This document shows positions 1-12,285 of a stretch of DNA of 21,838 nucleotides, piece after piece. Both the position numbers and the translations under genes were made by a program. Origin of the DNA: Cercozoa sp. M6MM (Eukaryota > Endomyxa: Ascetosporea); NCBI GenBank assembly GCA_040357565.1, contig JBDODJ010000187.1; one strand, 5' to 3'. Under the pieces are notes generated by a model. It saw only the letters and a list, made by a program, of their open reading frames with translations. It was not told the origin of the DNA and searched no databases. How positions within the stretch are numbered: the stretch's first letter is position 1; the number at the start of each line of letters is the position of its first letter.

Positions 1-157
1 TAAACAGGTGGGATAAGAGGAAGTAAGAAGGGGGGTAAACAGGGGGGTAAACAGGGGGGTAAACAGGGGGGTAAGAAGGGGTAAACAGGGGGGTAAGAAG
101 GGGTAAACAGGGGGGTAAGAAGGGGGGTAAGAAGGGGGGTAAGAAGGGGGGTAAAAC
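1..157. repeat. G-rich minisatellite (GGGGGGTAAACA / GGGGGGTAAGAA) filling an intron
   Basis: Tandem units of 11-12 bases, mixing GGGGGGTAAACA and GGGGGGTAAGAA, run from the window edge to the donor site of the exon at 158-243. On the sense (minus) strand of that gene the array reads as C-rich TTTACCCCC. The same unit returns in at least four more introns of the same gene (558-596, 1288-1394, 1504-1542, 1811-1863). The plus strand has repeated G4-6 runs, so G-quadruplex formation is plausible. Confidence 0.85.
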
Positions 158-2111
158 CCCGCTGCGAGCGACGGCGACACGCGCGATCGAACGGCGCCAA
201 TCGCCGAAACCGGCGGCACTTTTCGTTGTTTTCGCACGTCGCTCTATCCGCGCGGACAGGAAGAGATACACAGAGTGACCCTCCCCCCCACTGAGCCTTC
301 CGCGCGGACAGCAGGAACTACCTCGGATCTGACGCGCCAGCGAGTCGCGCGGATTCTCGTTTTTCTCGTCGGCCGCCGGAGTGGCATTGTACCTGTCCAA
401 ACACAGTATGATCATTTCTGATCGATCACTGATCACTGATCATTCAGTGGTCATGTTGATCGATCAATAATCACCACAACACGCGCTGCGCCAGCGAGCC
501 GATCGACTTGGCCAGCGAACGCACGCCGCTCTCGCTGCGCTTGCTCTGCCGGCCCGAGGTAGGGGAGGGGGGTAAAGGGGGTAAAGGGGGTAAGGGCCAG
601 TCAGTCCGCATCCCCATACGCGCGGAAGGTCGGTATACCTCGTCGCTCAGCGCGAACGGCACCGACAGCGTCAGCGCGGCTGGCGAGCACGGCGACGCGT
701 GAAACGCCGCCAGCAGACACACTTGTTCGCCGCGCTCTATTTTGATTCCGTTTTTTATTCTCGTTTTTTCTGACATCCGCGCGGACAGGAAAATACAGTA
801 AAAACGCCATTACCAACAAAATCGAGCGCATTGTCGTCGCTGGATCGCGCCGGCAGCAGCACTGCGTCCGACTGCGCATTTTTCGTATTGTGGTCAGTCG
901 GACGAATGCAACAAAACAACAACAACAACAAGAAACAGCAAGAAACAACAGCAAGAAACAACAGCAAGAAACAACAGCAAGAAANNNNNNNNNNGCAAGA
1001 AACAACAGCAAGAAACAACAGCAAGAAACAACAGCAAGAAAACAACAACAACAACAACAAACAACAACAACAACAAAAACAAAAAGAACAACAAAAAACA
1101 ACAACAAAAAGAACAACAACAACAAAAACAACAACAACAACAAAAACAACTAAAACAACAACAACAACAAAAGACCAAATGCGGCTCCGTGTGCCGGTGC
1201 GCCTGCGTGCACGCGTGTGTCGTCGACAGCGCCGGCGGCAGCAGCGGCCGCACCTTCTGCGGCTGCAGCACCTCGCACGCTCCGCCTGGGGGTAAACAGG
1301 GGGGTAAACAGGTGTAAAGAGTGGGGGTAAAGAGGGGGTAAACAGGGGGTAAAGAGTAGGGGTAAAGAAGGGGTAAAGAGGGAGGTAAAGTCACCTCTGA
1401 CTTCGGCAGCGACGAGAGCCGAGATCTGCGACGTCGGCAGCAGAGCGACGCACGTGTCGTACACCACGCACACTGTTCGGTCGCACACACTGCACGCACG
1501 GCCGCTTTACCCCCCCTCTTTACCCCCTTCTTTACCCCCCACTTACTCTCCCCCCAGAGCAAGTGTACCGCAGACTGCGGATGTGTCCCGCGTGCAAGTG
1601 CTGTCGCCACACGACGACGTTTCTCCTGGTGTCACTGTGACCACCCAGTCAGTCAGTCAGTCAGTCAGCCAGTCGGACAAATACAAAAATAACAATAAAA
1701 CTGACTAGAGAGTCACGGCGCCATGTGAGTCGCCGAGCAACAAAACTTCGTCGCAGAACGCCGCCGCTTTCGCATCGGCCGGCAGCTCCACCGGCGCTAT
1801 CCGCGCACCGCCCTGGGGGGGGGGGGGGAGGGGGGTAGGGGGTAAAGAAGGGTAGGGGGTATACCTGCGCTTTCTTGCTGGCAACGACGCCGTGAGTTCC
1901 GGCGAACACGGCCGCTTTTTCCGTGCTGACACAGACCACGTGCGGCTACTCAAAGAAACCGCCATCGTTCACCGTCTCTCTCTGCCACAGGAGAAACGCA
2001 CCTTGTCTGGCGACTGCTCCGACACGTCTCGTACCAATTGGCCAAAGATCTGACCTCCCACAACGTGCAATATCCCCTTAGCTGACCAACCAAGCAGAAA
2101 CACAATGGCAC
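158..2111 (-). CDS. Beta-propeller (WD-like) protein, partial at both ends; possibly Lgl/tomosyn-like
   Basis: Eleven exons fit together with consistent phases: 2002-2111, 1865-1945, 1706-1812, 1569-1634, 1395-1489, 1176-1285, 814-871, 639-769, 481-545, 322-392 and 158-243, about 326 residues. The upstream start was not found and the gene runs off the left edge. The first half has repeated beta-strand blocks such as HVVCVSTEKAAVFAG, VLLLGDSHGAVTLYD and RNVVVWRQHLHAGHIRSL, typical of WD/propeller blades. The exon at 481-545 encodes SGVRSLAKSIGSLAQRV, an amphipathic helix, followed by a basic tail. A propeller followed by a helical tail recalls Lgl/tomosyn/Sro7 proteins, which act in exocytosis and polarity, but no diagnostic SNARE motif is visible, so this is inference. 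If the donor at 480 is not used, translation stops at 471-473 instead. Most introns carry the TTTACCCCC repeat. Confidence 0.7.
405..470. repeat. GATC/TGATCA-rich stretch in an intron
   Basis: Clustered TGATCA and GATCGATC words, for example tgatcgatcactgatcac, occupy most of the intron 393-480 of the propeller gene. They are self-complementary at several offsets and could fold locally. No known element is recognised. Confidence 0.6.
558..596. repeat. Short GGGGGTAAA array in an intron (546-638)
   Basis: Three to four units of GGGGGTAAA lie next to the 3' splice site. On the sense strand this is a C-rich pyrimidine tract (TTTACCCCC), directly upstream of the acceptor for exon 481-545. Confidence 0.75.
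904..1170. repeat. CAA / GCAAGAAACAACA low-complexity array with assembly gap 985-994
   Basis: A 13-base unit GCAAGAAACAACA repeats on both sides of a 10-N gap at 985-994, then grades into CAACAA runs. The array sits in intron 872-1175 of the propeller gene, where it reads GTT-rich on the sense strand. Long open frames here are repeat artefacts. The gap means the true array length is unknown. Confidence 0.85.
1288..1394. repeat. GGGGTAAA(C/G) minisatellite filling intron 1286-1394
   Basis: Almost the whole 109-base intron is made of GGGGTAAACAG / GGGGTAAAGAG units. On the sense strand it is C-rich and reaches the acceptor CCCCCAG. It is inverted relative to the copy at 1504-1542. Confidence 0.85.
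1504..1542. repeat. Inverted copy of the minisatellite (CTTTACCCCC on the plus strand)
   Basis: The same repeat as 1288-1394 lies here in opposite orientation, in intron 1490-1568. On the sense strand it reads GGGGGTAAAG. The two arrays flank the 95-base exon 1395-1489 as an inverted pair. Confidence 0.8.
1646..1668. repeat. (CAGT)n tetranucleotide run
   Basis: About five and a half CAGT units lie in intron 1635-1705 of the propeller gene. A short simple repeat with no function suggested. Confidence 0.8.
1811..1863. repeat. Poly-G plus GGGGTA repeat filling intron 1813-1864
   Basis: A 13-base G run followed by GGGGTAG/GGGGTAAAG units makes up this 52-base intron. On the sense strand it is nearly pure C/T up to CCCCAG, so the repeat itself supplies the pyrimidine tract. 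Confidence 0.8.
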
Positions 2112-2345
2112 CTCACTCAACACGGGCAGCTCTGCCCTCTTGAGTTGCATTATTTGTCCGACCCAAGCCCTAAAACGCCCACTATTTCATACAGGCTCAG
2201 CGTCAGACGTGCAGTTAAGCTCCCACGATGCAGCAAAGCCAGCTGATTTACTGAGCGCCGATCAGTGATCGCAGACAAACCGAAAAATTCACAAAAATAA
2301 ACGCAACCACTTTTTGTTTGTTTCTGCCAAGAACGCACAGCCATC
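2112..2345. other. Unresolved 5' part of the propeller gene and RPL11 upstream region
   Basis: This is the interval between the last confident minus-strand exon (2002-2111) and the RPL11 start. A minus-strand frame around 2165-2250 (containing NQLALLHRGSLTARLTLSLY) looks beta-strand-like and may be another propeller exon, but I could not join it in phase. The region must also hold the RPL11 promoter, so the two genes are probably divergent and close. Confidence 0.45.
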
Positions 2346-3312
2346 ATGAGCGACAGCAAGGTAGCACGACGCTGGTTCTGACGTGCGCGGCGTGTGCGCG
2401 ATTTTGACGCTTTGGTGATTTTTCGCCGGGGAGCCCCATGCCGACGAGCGGTGCGTGCACTCACCTCACCAGTGACTGGAAGCGCGAGCGCGACACGCTG
2501 GGCCGCACGGGGAGCCACACCGGGCCGCTGTTCTTCGAGCAGTGGGCCTGTGTGTTTGTGTTCTCTGTGTGTGTCTGGCGGCGAGGCACACAAGGGCGAA
2601 AGCCCGTTCGTCGGTGTAGTCATGGCACCCCGGCGCGTTGTGTGCTCTCTTCGAGCCCTGCAAATGGAAAGCAAGAGAGAGGTATGGTCCGATGCGTGTG
2701 TATGTGTGTTGTGCGTGTCCGCAGAGCAGCAACCCGATGCGCGACATCTGCATCGAGAAGCTTGTGCTGAACATGTCGGTCGGTGACGACGACAACCGTC
2801 TGAACCGCGCCATGAAGGTGCTGCGCGAGCTCACGGACCAGGAGCCGGTGTGCAGCAAGGCTCGCTTCACGATCCGCTCGTTCGGCATTCGCCGTAACGC
2901 CAAGATCTCGACGCACGTCACTGTGCGCGGCGAGAAGGCCGAGAAGATCGTCCAGGTAGCCAGCCCTCTTTGCTTTCTGCCTACCTGCGTACAGAATACC
3001 TTGATATTCCTTATGATTCAGCTCGGTCTCCGTGTGCACGACCGCGTGCTGCCCCCGGGTGCCTTCTCGAGCACGGGCAACTTCGGTTTCGGTATCAAGG
3101 AGCACATCGATCTCGACCTCAAGTACGACCCGGCCATCGGCATCTTCGGTATGGACTTCTACGTCGTGCTCGGCCGCAAGGGCTTCCGTGTCTCGCGCCG
3201 CAAGCACAAGCGCGGCCGTGTCGGCGTGCAGCACAAGCTCACCAAGGACGACGCCATGAAGTGGGTCTCGCAGAAGTTCAAGGTCACGTACCGCAACCCG
3301 ATCAAGTACTAA
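2346..3312 (+). CDS. RPL11: 60S ribosomal protein L11 (uL5 family)
   Basis: Exons 2346-2360, 2725-2955 and 3022-3312 give 178 residues, normal for eukaryotic RPL11. The protein binds 5S rRNA in the central protuberance of the large subunit. Diagnostic stretches are [16 protein letters not shown] near the N-terminus, [28 protein letters not shown] and [16 protein letters not shown]. The first exon encodes only MSDSK; its context CCATCATGA and the family pattern (a short charged leader before NPMRD) favour it. An alternative start at 2664, giving MESKRE with a 43-base intron, cannot be excluded. Odd points: the segment before STGNF is [13 protein letters not shown] rather than the usual KEYELR..NFS type, and the C-terminus ends VTYRNPIKY rather than in the usual DG-type tail. 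The long first intron (364 bases) is typical of ribosomal protein genes and may carry regulation. Confidence 0.96.
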
Positions 3313-3632
3313 GTTGACCGTCCCCGTGTCTCTGTGCGTTAAGTTTTTGGCTGACAAATCATCATCCCAACAACGCAATAAGCAGCTTTTCAAAAGACCG
3401 GATCTAATCGGTTCGCCAAAAGCTCCTGGGGCTGTCCGGTCTTTCAATTGCCACCGAGACTGCAGTGTTTATAATTTTCGGGAACCTTACCGTATTGTCG
3501 GGTAAAATAGTGAGCCCGTACACAAAACTGAGATAATTTTCGCTGCAGTCGCCCGATAAGACGAAACCTAACCTCTTGGACTACCGGATTAGCTACTAAG
3601 ACCAAGAACAAGCGAATGGCCGAGTCGAACAG
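3313..3632. other. Tail-to-tail intergenic region between RPL11 and the 28-exon gene
   Basis: 320 bases with no supported gene. It holds both 3' UTRs. The only structure I see is the 10-base inverted repeat at 3393-3444. Confidence 0.6.
3393..3444. repeat. Perfect 10-base inverted repeat, possible 3' UTR hairpin
   Basis: AAAGACCGGA (3393-3402) is matched exactly by TCCGGTCTTT (3435-3444) across a 32-base loop. It lies 80-130 bases past the RPL11 stop, so it is probably transcribed and could form a stem in the 3' UTR. It could also be the relic of a small inverted-repeat element; no target duplication was seen. Confidence 0.55.
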
Positions 3633-8523
<4,891 letters not shown>

Positions 8524-8739
8524 TGTTTTCGACGGATTATTTCGACAGGCTAAATTTTAAAAGAGTGCCACAGCGCGCAGGCACTGGAGACTAGCCCAAT
8601 CCCTGCCAGCACACACTGTGCACGGCGCCAAAGATGGAAGGAAGCGATCGCGTACTGTAGCCACAAACTGCACAAAAACGCGCGTTGTCCAGCTTTTTTT
8701 TGGACTCGTGTGCACTAAACTGTCACATAAGTTACTTTT
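8524..8739. promoter_or_regulatory. Shared divergent promoter region, 28-exon gene / cyclophilin
   Basis: 216 bases separate the two start codons, which point away from each other. A CCCAAT word lies at about 8596-8601, followed by a T-run near 8692-8700. No canonical TATA box is clear. Inferred from gene arrangement only. Confidence 0.55.
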
Positions 8740-9418
8740 ATGTCACAAGAATTGTGCTATTTTGACCTTAGTATTGATGGGGTACAGCACGATAATTATC
8801 ATCTTTTTGTTTCGGCATTCCTCTTTTTGTAGGAAGAAATCGGCCGCGTGATTTTCGAGTTATTCGACGATGTCGTTCCAAAAACGGCCGCCAACTTTCG
8901 TGCACTGTGCAAGGGCCAGAATGGGCTGCATTACAAGAACAACAGAATCCATCGCATCGTTCCGGGCTTTGTGATTCGTAAGCTGCAGTTCCTGTGCAGT
9001 TTCTTGTTCGAGTGTGTTCGATGCGGGTTGTCTACAGAGGGCGGTGACATCACTCGAGGCGACGGCTCAGGTGGCAAGTCGATCTACGGTGGGTTTCTTG
9101 CTCTTTGTTCTTGGTCCCGACCCTTGTTGTACATCGGAGTTGTTGCCAGGTCCAAAGTTTGCCGACGAGAATTTCGAGCAAAAACACTCGCGTCCGGGAC
9201 TGCTGTCGATGGCCAACGCCGGTCCCAACACCAACAACTCACAGTTCTTTGTCACACTCGGCCGGTCTGCCCGAAACCTCGACGGCAAACACGTCGTTTT
9301 CGGTCACACAATCGCAGGCTTCGACGTGGTGCGACGAGTGGAGAGTGCCTACAAGGCCAACGAGCAGGTGCGAGTCGTTATCGCCGACTGCGGTGTTTGC
9401 AAATTTACCGCCGATTGA
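8740..9418 (+). CDS. Cyclophilin-type peptidyl-prolyl cis-trans isomerase
   Basis: Exons 8740-8781, 8833-8977, 9038-9088 and 9150-9418 encode 168 residues, a single cyclophilin domain with no targeting sequence, so probably cytosolic or nuclear. Cyclophilins catalyse proline cis-trans isomerisation. The active-site set can be read at almost the same numbering as human Cyp[16 protein letters not shown] gives R55, F60 and Q63; [14 protein letters not shown] gives A101, N102, Q111 and F113; LDGKHVVFG gives H127. The tryptophan that precedes LDGKH in CypA (W121) is Asn here (SARNLDGKH), and M61 is Val. W121 contacts cyclosporin A, so drug binding may be weak while catalysis is likely kept. The start ATG gives [14 protein letters not shown], matching the usual first beta-strand. 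Introns are 51, 60 and 61 bases. Confidence 0.97.
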
Positions 9419-9563
9419 CGTGACATCGAGATCCGTACCGTACCGTAAAGTACTAGTCTTAAGGAGTAGCGTAGATCGGTTCCAATACTACTGATGCGAC
9501 TCAACATTTGCTTTAACCACGCCCACATCCCGTCCATTGATAGCGACTAAGGTAAACCGGCGC
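9419..9563. other. Tail-to-tail gap between cyclophilin and the two-pass membrane protein gene
   Basis: 145 bases of 3' flanking sequence. A short direct repeat accgtaccgtaa is visible at 9436-9447. Nothing else stands out. Confidence 0.5.
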
Positions 9564-10817
9564 TCACTTTCGTTTGTTCTGTTGTCGTATGTTACTGAGA
9601 CGCAATTGAAATGAAAGCAACTCCGCTCGACGAAATCGTGCGCTGCGTTGCACTGCGTCGCCCACGTTCGGCACACCTGTGTGTTCTTCAGTCAGATCAA
9701 ACGAATCGGATCGGAGCAGTCGCAGGTCTTCAAGCAAGCGGCAGAGTGCCGTCACCGGTTCCGAGAAAACAGGAAGAAAATCACGACGACAAATGCGAGT
9801 GACACCAGGTCGAACAGCAGGTCGGCGAGTCCACCTACTTCCTGCCCACACACACACACACACACATACACACATACACACACACGCACACACGCACACA
9901 CGCACACACGCACACACGCATACAGAGCAAACATTACACAACTAAAGCCAGCAAAAGCCAACAAACAAAAGCCAACAAACAAAAGCCAACAAACAAAAGC
10001 CAAGACACAAAAGCCAAGACACAAAAGCCAAGACACAAAAGCCAAGACACAAAAGCCAAGGATTGAAAGAATCAAAAGCGAAAGCAAACCTCGAAGTCGG
10101 CGACAGGAGCGTCGCGCGTTCGTCTCGGCGAATTCGAGTGGCGAGTTCGATCGTTTAGCGTGCTGCCGGTGTTGCCATTGTTCCTGACGGTTTCGTCAGA
10201 ACTGGGTCCACTCAACCAGTCCACGAGGTTGTACAGCACTGCAGTCAAAGCCAGTCAAAGCAAGTCCACACAGAGGAGCCAAAGAGTGTCAAAGCTACCG
10301 ATGACGGCAAGTAGCACCGAGTACAACACTGCCACTGTCTTGCGCTGCGTTGGATGTGCATGCGACAGTAGTTTATCCTTCACAACTGTCGAGGAAACAC
10401 AGGCTTACTTTCAGGCTTGAACAACACAAGGAAAGCCCACTCACAGTTTCGTATTCTTTGCATGATCGCAACTCTCTGTCTGGGCGCTGCTGCTGCTGGT
10501 GCTGCTGTTGCTGGCGTCTCTGTCTGTGTTTGTTCTGCTTCGAGAAACTGCCGGACTGGAGCAGATTTTTCTGACTTGAAAGAACTCGGGTGGAAGCACA
10601 ATACACAAGCCTTGTGCTACCTTGAGCCGTGAGCGACGGGTCCATCTGCGATGCTCGCCTGGCGAGTCGTCTCGCTGCCTCTACATCTCCGCTCTCTCGC
10701 AACAAGTGTGCCCGCTCGAGTGCCCTGCACAAGGAAAGAGTGGAACGGGTTGGCAGGAAGAACAGTGAAAGGCAAAACTAAAAACCTTCGCGCCTCATCA
10801 CGATTGGCGGCGTCCAT
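9564..10817 (-). CDS. Two-pass membrane protein with DNAJB12/14-like N-terminus but no J domain
   Basis: Exons 10786-10817, 10621-10724, 10445-10570, 10299-10385, 10090-10238, 9756-9841 and 9564-9594 give 204 residues. The N-terminus (MDAANRDEARR, then RESGDVEAARRLARRASQMD) matches the short helical leader known from DNAJB12/DNAJB14 and some plant J proteins (N.DEA..C/A...A...GD...A.RFL.KA..L.P). An Ala/Pro/Gln linker and RQRVAIMQRIRN follow, where those families would start the J domain. Instead a basic stretch leads to a membrane segment at about 104-121 (TVAVLYSVLLAVI). A polar loop and a second segment at about 172-190 (LLFDLVSLAFVVVIFFLF) come next. No HPD is present. The C-terminal exon (NIRQQNKRK) is my choice because its acceptor has a good pyrimidine tract; an alternative acceptor at 9677 ends the protein at 9592-9594. 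Probably ER, by analogy only. Confidence 0.75.
9847..9922. repeat. (CA)n repeat with CG interruptions
   Basis: CA dinucleotides with regular GCACACACG interruptions in intron 9842-10089. The sense strand is UG-rich next to the acceptor of exon 9756-9841, as in the long CA repeat at 5311. Confidence 0.9.
9947..10066. repeat. 14-base tandem repeat AAAAGCCAACAAAC / AAAAGCCAAGACAC
   Basis: Three units of AAAAGCCAACAAAC are followed by about four of AAAAGCCAAGACAC. They share intron 9842-10089 with the CA repeat. The two variants are blocked rather than mixed, which suggests separate rounds of local expansion. Confidence 0.85.
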
Positions 10818-11068
10818 CCCAAACCCTTCCCCCGGATCTCACAATGCGAGGATGTGGCCAGCACTGTGTTGCCACAAAGCCACGTACACCGTAGATCTAA
10901 AAGTAAGTGCGTTGTGCACCTGTTTTGCTGCTGGCTACACTCGGTTGCCAGGGGCGGCTGCTGTGCAAAATAAATACTTTTTTCATTATTTTGTCGTTTT
11001 TCCTCGCGTCTCCGAGAAAATACCAACAGCTAACTAAAGACAATCATTGTATTTGTAAGAGGTTTCCT
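10818..11068. promoter_or_regulatory. Shared divergent promoter region, membrane protein / SF-assemblin gene
   Basis: 251 bases lie between oppositely directed start codons. An AT-rich patch (aaaataaatactttttt, 10968-10984) is the likeliest core promoter element on the plus side. Inferred from arrangement. Confidence 0.5.
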
Positions 11069-12133
11069 ATGAGTGTAAAGGACGCAGCAGAGGCCACCGG
11101 TGAGAATGCGGAAGTGGCTGAAGCAGAACCGGAAACTTCGTCGACTGCTTTGTCACCTTCGGCATGGAAACAAGATGATGCGACGAAAAGCGAGGCTCTC
11201 AAATCTTCCGAGGTTGATTTCACGGACTTTGCAGATCAAGTTCGTGCGCGAAAGGCCTCGGCTCGCAGAAGGTAAACCAAACTGTCCGCCGTTGTTTTAG
11301 TTTCTCATTCAATAAATTAACATACACGATACCCTGTAGGTACGAAGAACAGTTTGAGCAGTTGAATACACAGATCGAAGAGATACGCACCGCACTTGCC
11401 GAGGAAGCAAAGCAGCGACACGAAATGCACGAAGACTTGCGCGAGAGTCTCATGAACGATTTTGCTTCGCAACGCGAGGAAGTGGAAACGCAAATCAACT
11501 CAACTGTGGAACGCATTGAGCAGAAACTCGCAACTGCCATGGATCATATCGCTCAAGTACAAAAGGACATCGAAGAGGACCGGCAGAACTTTCCACGTAT
11601 TCACTTCTTGTCATTGTTTACTTTGGAGCTGGGGGGGGGGGGGGGGGCTGCAACTGTCGTTTTCGTAGGGCTGATAGAAGAACAGAGCCTCGAACTGAGG
11701 AATTGTGTCACACGCTTCGAAACGCAGTTTTCCGACGAGAATGATCTGGCAGCACAACGGGAGATGCAGTACCGACAGTCCATCAGCGATATCAACGGTG
11801 CTTTTCTTTGTTCAAGGCACCCTTCAGTTCGTCACTGTAAGTTTAAGTTGATGTTTAGATGTAATCGATGCCGAGTTGGACCGCGAACAAGCAGCACGCA
11901 GTCGCGTGGCTACAGAGATTCGCGCTCGACTTGACGACGAGGCACTCGCGCTGCAGCAGAAGAACGACCAGGTGTCCGCCACGATTCGTGCAGGGTACTC
12001 CAAGTTTAGCCTGGCGGTGGAAGACGAGAGACAGGAACGCAAACTTGCCCAAGAAAGAGTCACCCACCAGCTAGAGGAGTATGCGAACGATATCAAAGAG
12101 GTCATTCAAATAGCCGCTGAAGTCGCAACCTGA
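11069..12133 (+). CDS. SF-assemblin-like coiled-coil protein (striated fibre / flagellar root component)
   Basis: Exons 11069-11271, 11340-11596, 11669-11797 and 11859-12133 encode 287 residues, the usual size for SF-assemblin. Residues 1-67 form an acidic Ser/Thr-rich head. Residues from about 68 to the end are one long coiled coil with regular heptads and Glu/Arg/Gln richness (YEEQFEQLNTQIEEIRTAL, MDHIAQVQKDIEED, then the DEERQERKLAQERV type). SF-assemblin builds non-contractile striated fibres at basal bodies in algae, and homologues shape the daughter-cell fibre of apicomplexans. The head-plus-single-rod layout and length fit; other coiled-coil families remain possible. Intron 2 (11597-11668) contains a 17-base G run on the sense strand. 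The start ATG (11069) follows in-frame stops in the AT-rich 5' flank after an uncertain upstream extension. Confidence 0.8.
11631..11647 (+). repeat. 17-base poly-G run in an intron
   Basis: G17 lies in the middle of the 72-base intron 11597-11668, on the sense strand. Such runs tend to be unstable and error-prone in sequencing, so the length is doubtful. Confidence 0.9.
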
Positions 12134-12285
12134 TGCACGTGGGTGAACTCGGGCGCTTTTCCGTAAACAATCGGATAAGAAAACTGAAAAAGCAACGGTT
12201 TGCGTGTTCGCTCCCTGAACGCAAGACGTTTTCTTGCTTTTAGGCTTTTTGCTTGAGATCTAAACGGTCTAAGTGGCGCTAAAGC
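12134..12285. other. Intergenic spacer between two plus-strand genes
   Basis: 152 bases between the SF-assemblin stop and the start of the four-pass membrane protein. It holds a T-rich stretch (gttttcttgcttttaggctttttgc) but no clear signal. Confidence 0.4.

Larger units (their letters stand above)
247..785. repeat. Three copies of the palindrome TCCGCGCGGA (247-256, 299-308, 776-785)
   Basis: The exact 10-base palindrome TCCGCGCGGA occurs at 247-256, 299-308 and 776-785, each followed by CAG on the plus strand. A fourth copy lies at 4979-4988. All four lie in introns of minus-strand genes, three of them a few bases to about 30 bases from the 3' splice site. A 10-mer is not expected four times in 22 kb by chance. 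Confidence 0.75.

Noticed and set aside
1-157. Telomere or subtelomere repeat
   Set aside because: GGGGTAAACA resembles a telomeric unit, but it is irregular, occurs in both orientations and lies in introns between exons of one gene.
601-1295. Long open frames on both strands over the CAA/GTT repeat (poly-Gln/Thr/Asn or poly-Leu/Val/Cys)
   Set aside because: Low-complexity artefacts crossing an assembly gap inside an intron of the propeller gene.
2664-2681. Alternative RPL11 first exon (MESKRE)
   Set aside because: Possible with a 43-base intron, but the exon at 2346-2360 (MSDSK) has better start context and matches the family leader.
2970-3317. Other-frame open frames over RPL11
   Set aside because: Shadows of the conserved RPL11 exon.
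9488-9676. Minus-strand frame containing CNAAHDFVERSCFHFNC
   Set aside because: It looks protein-like but no splice joins it in phase to the membrane-segment exon at 9756-9841; a short basic C-terminal exon fits better.
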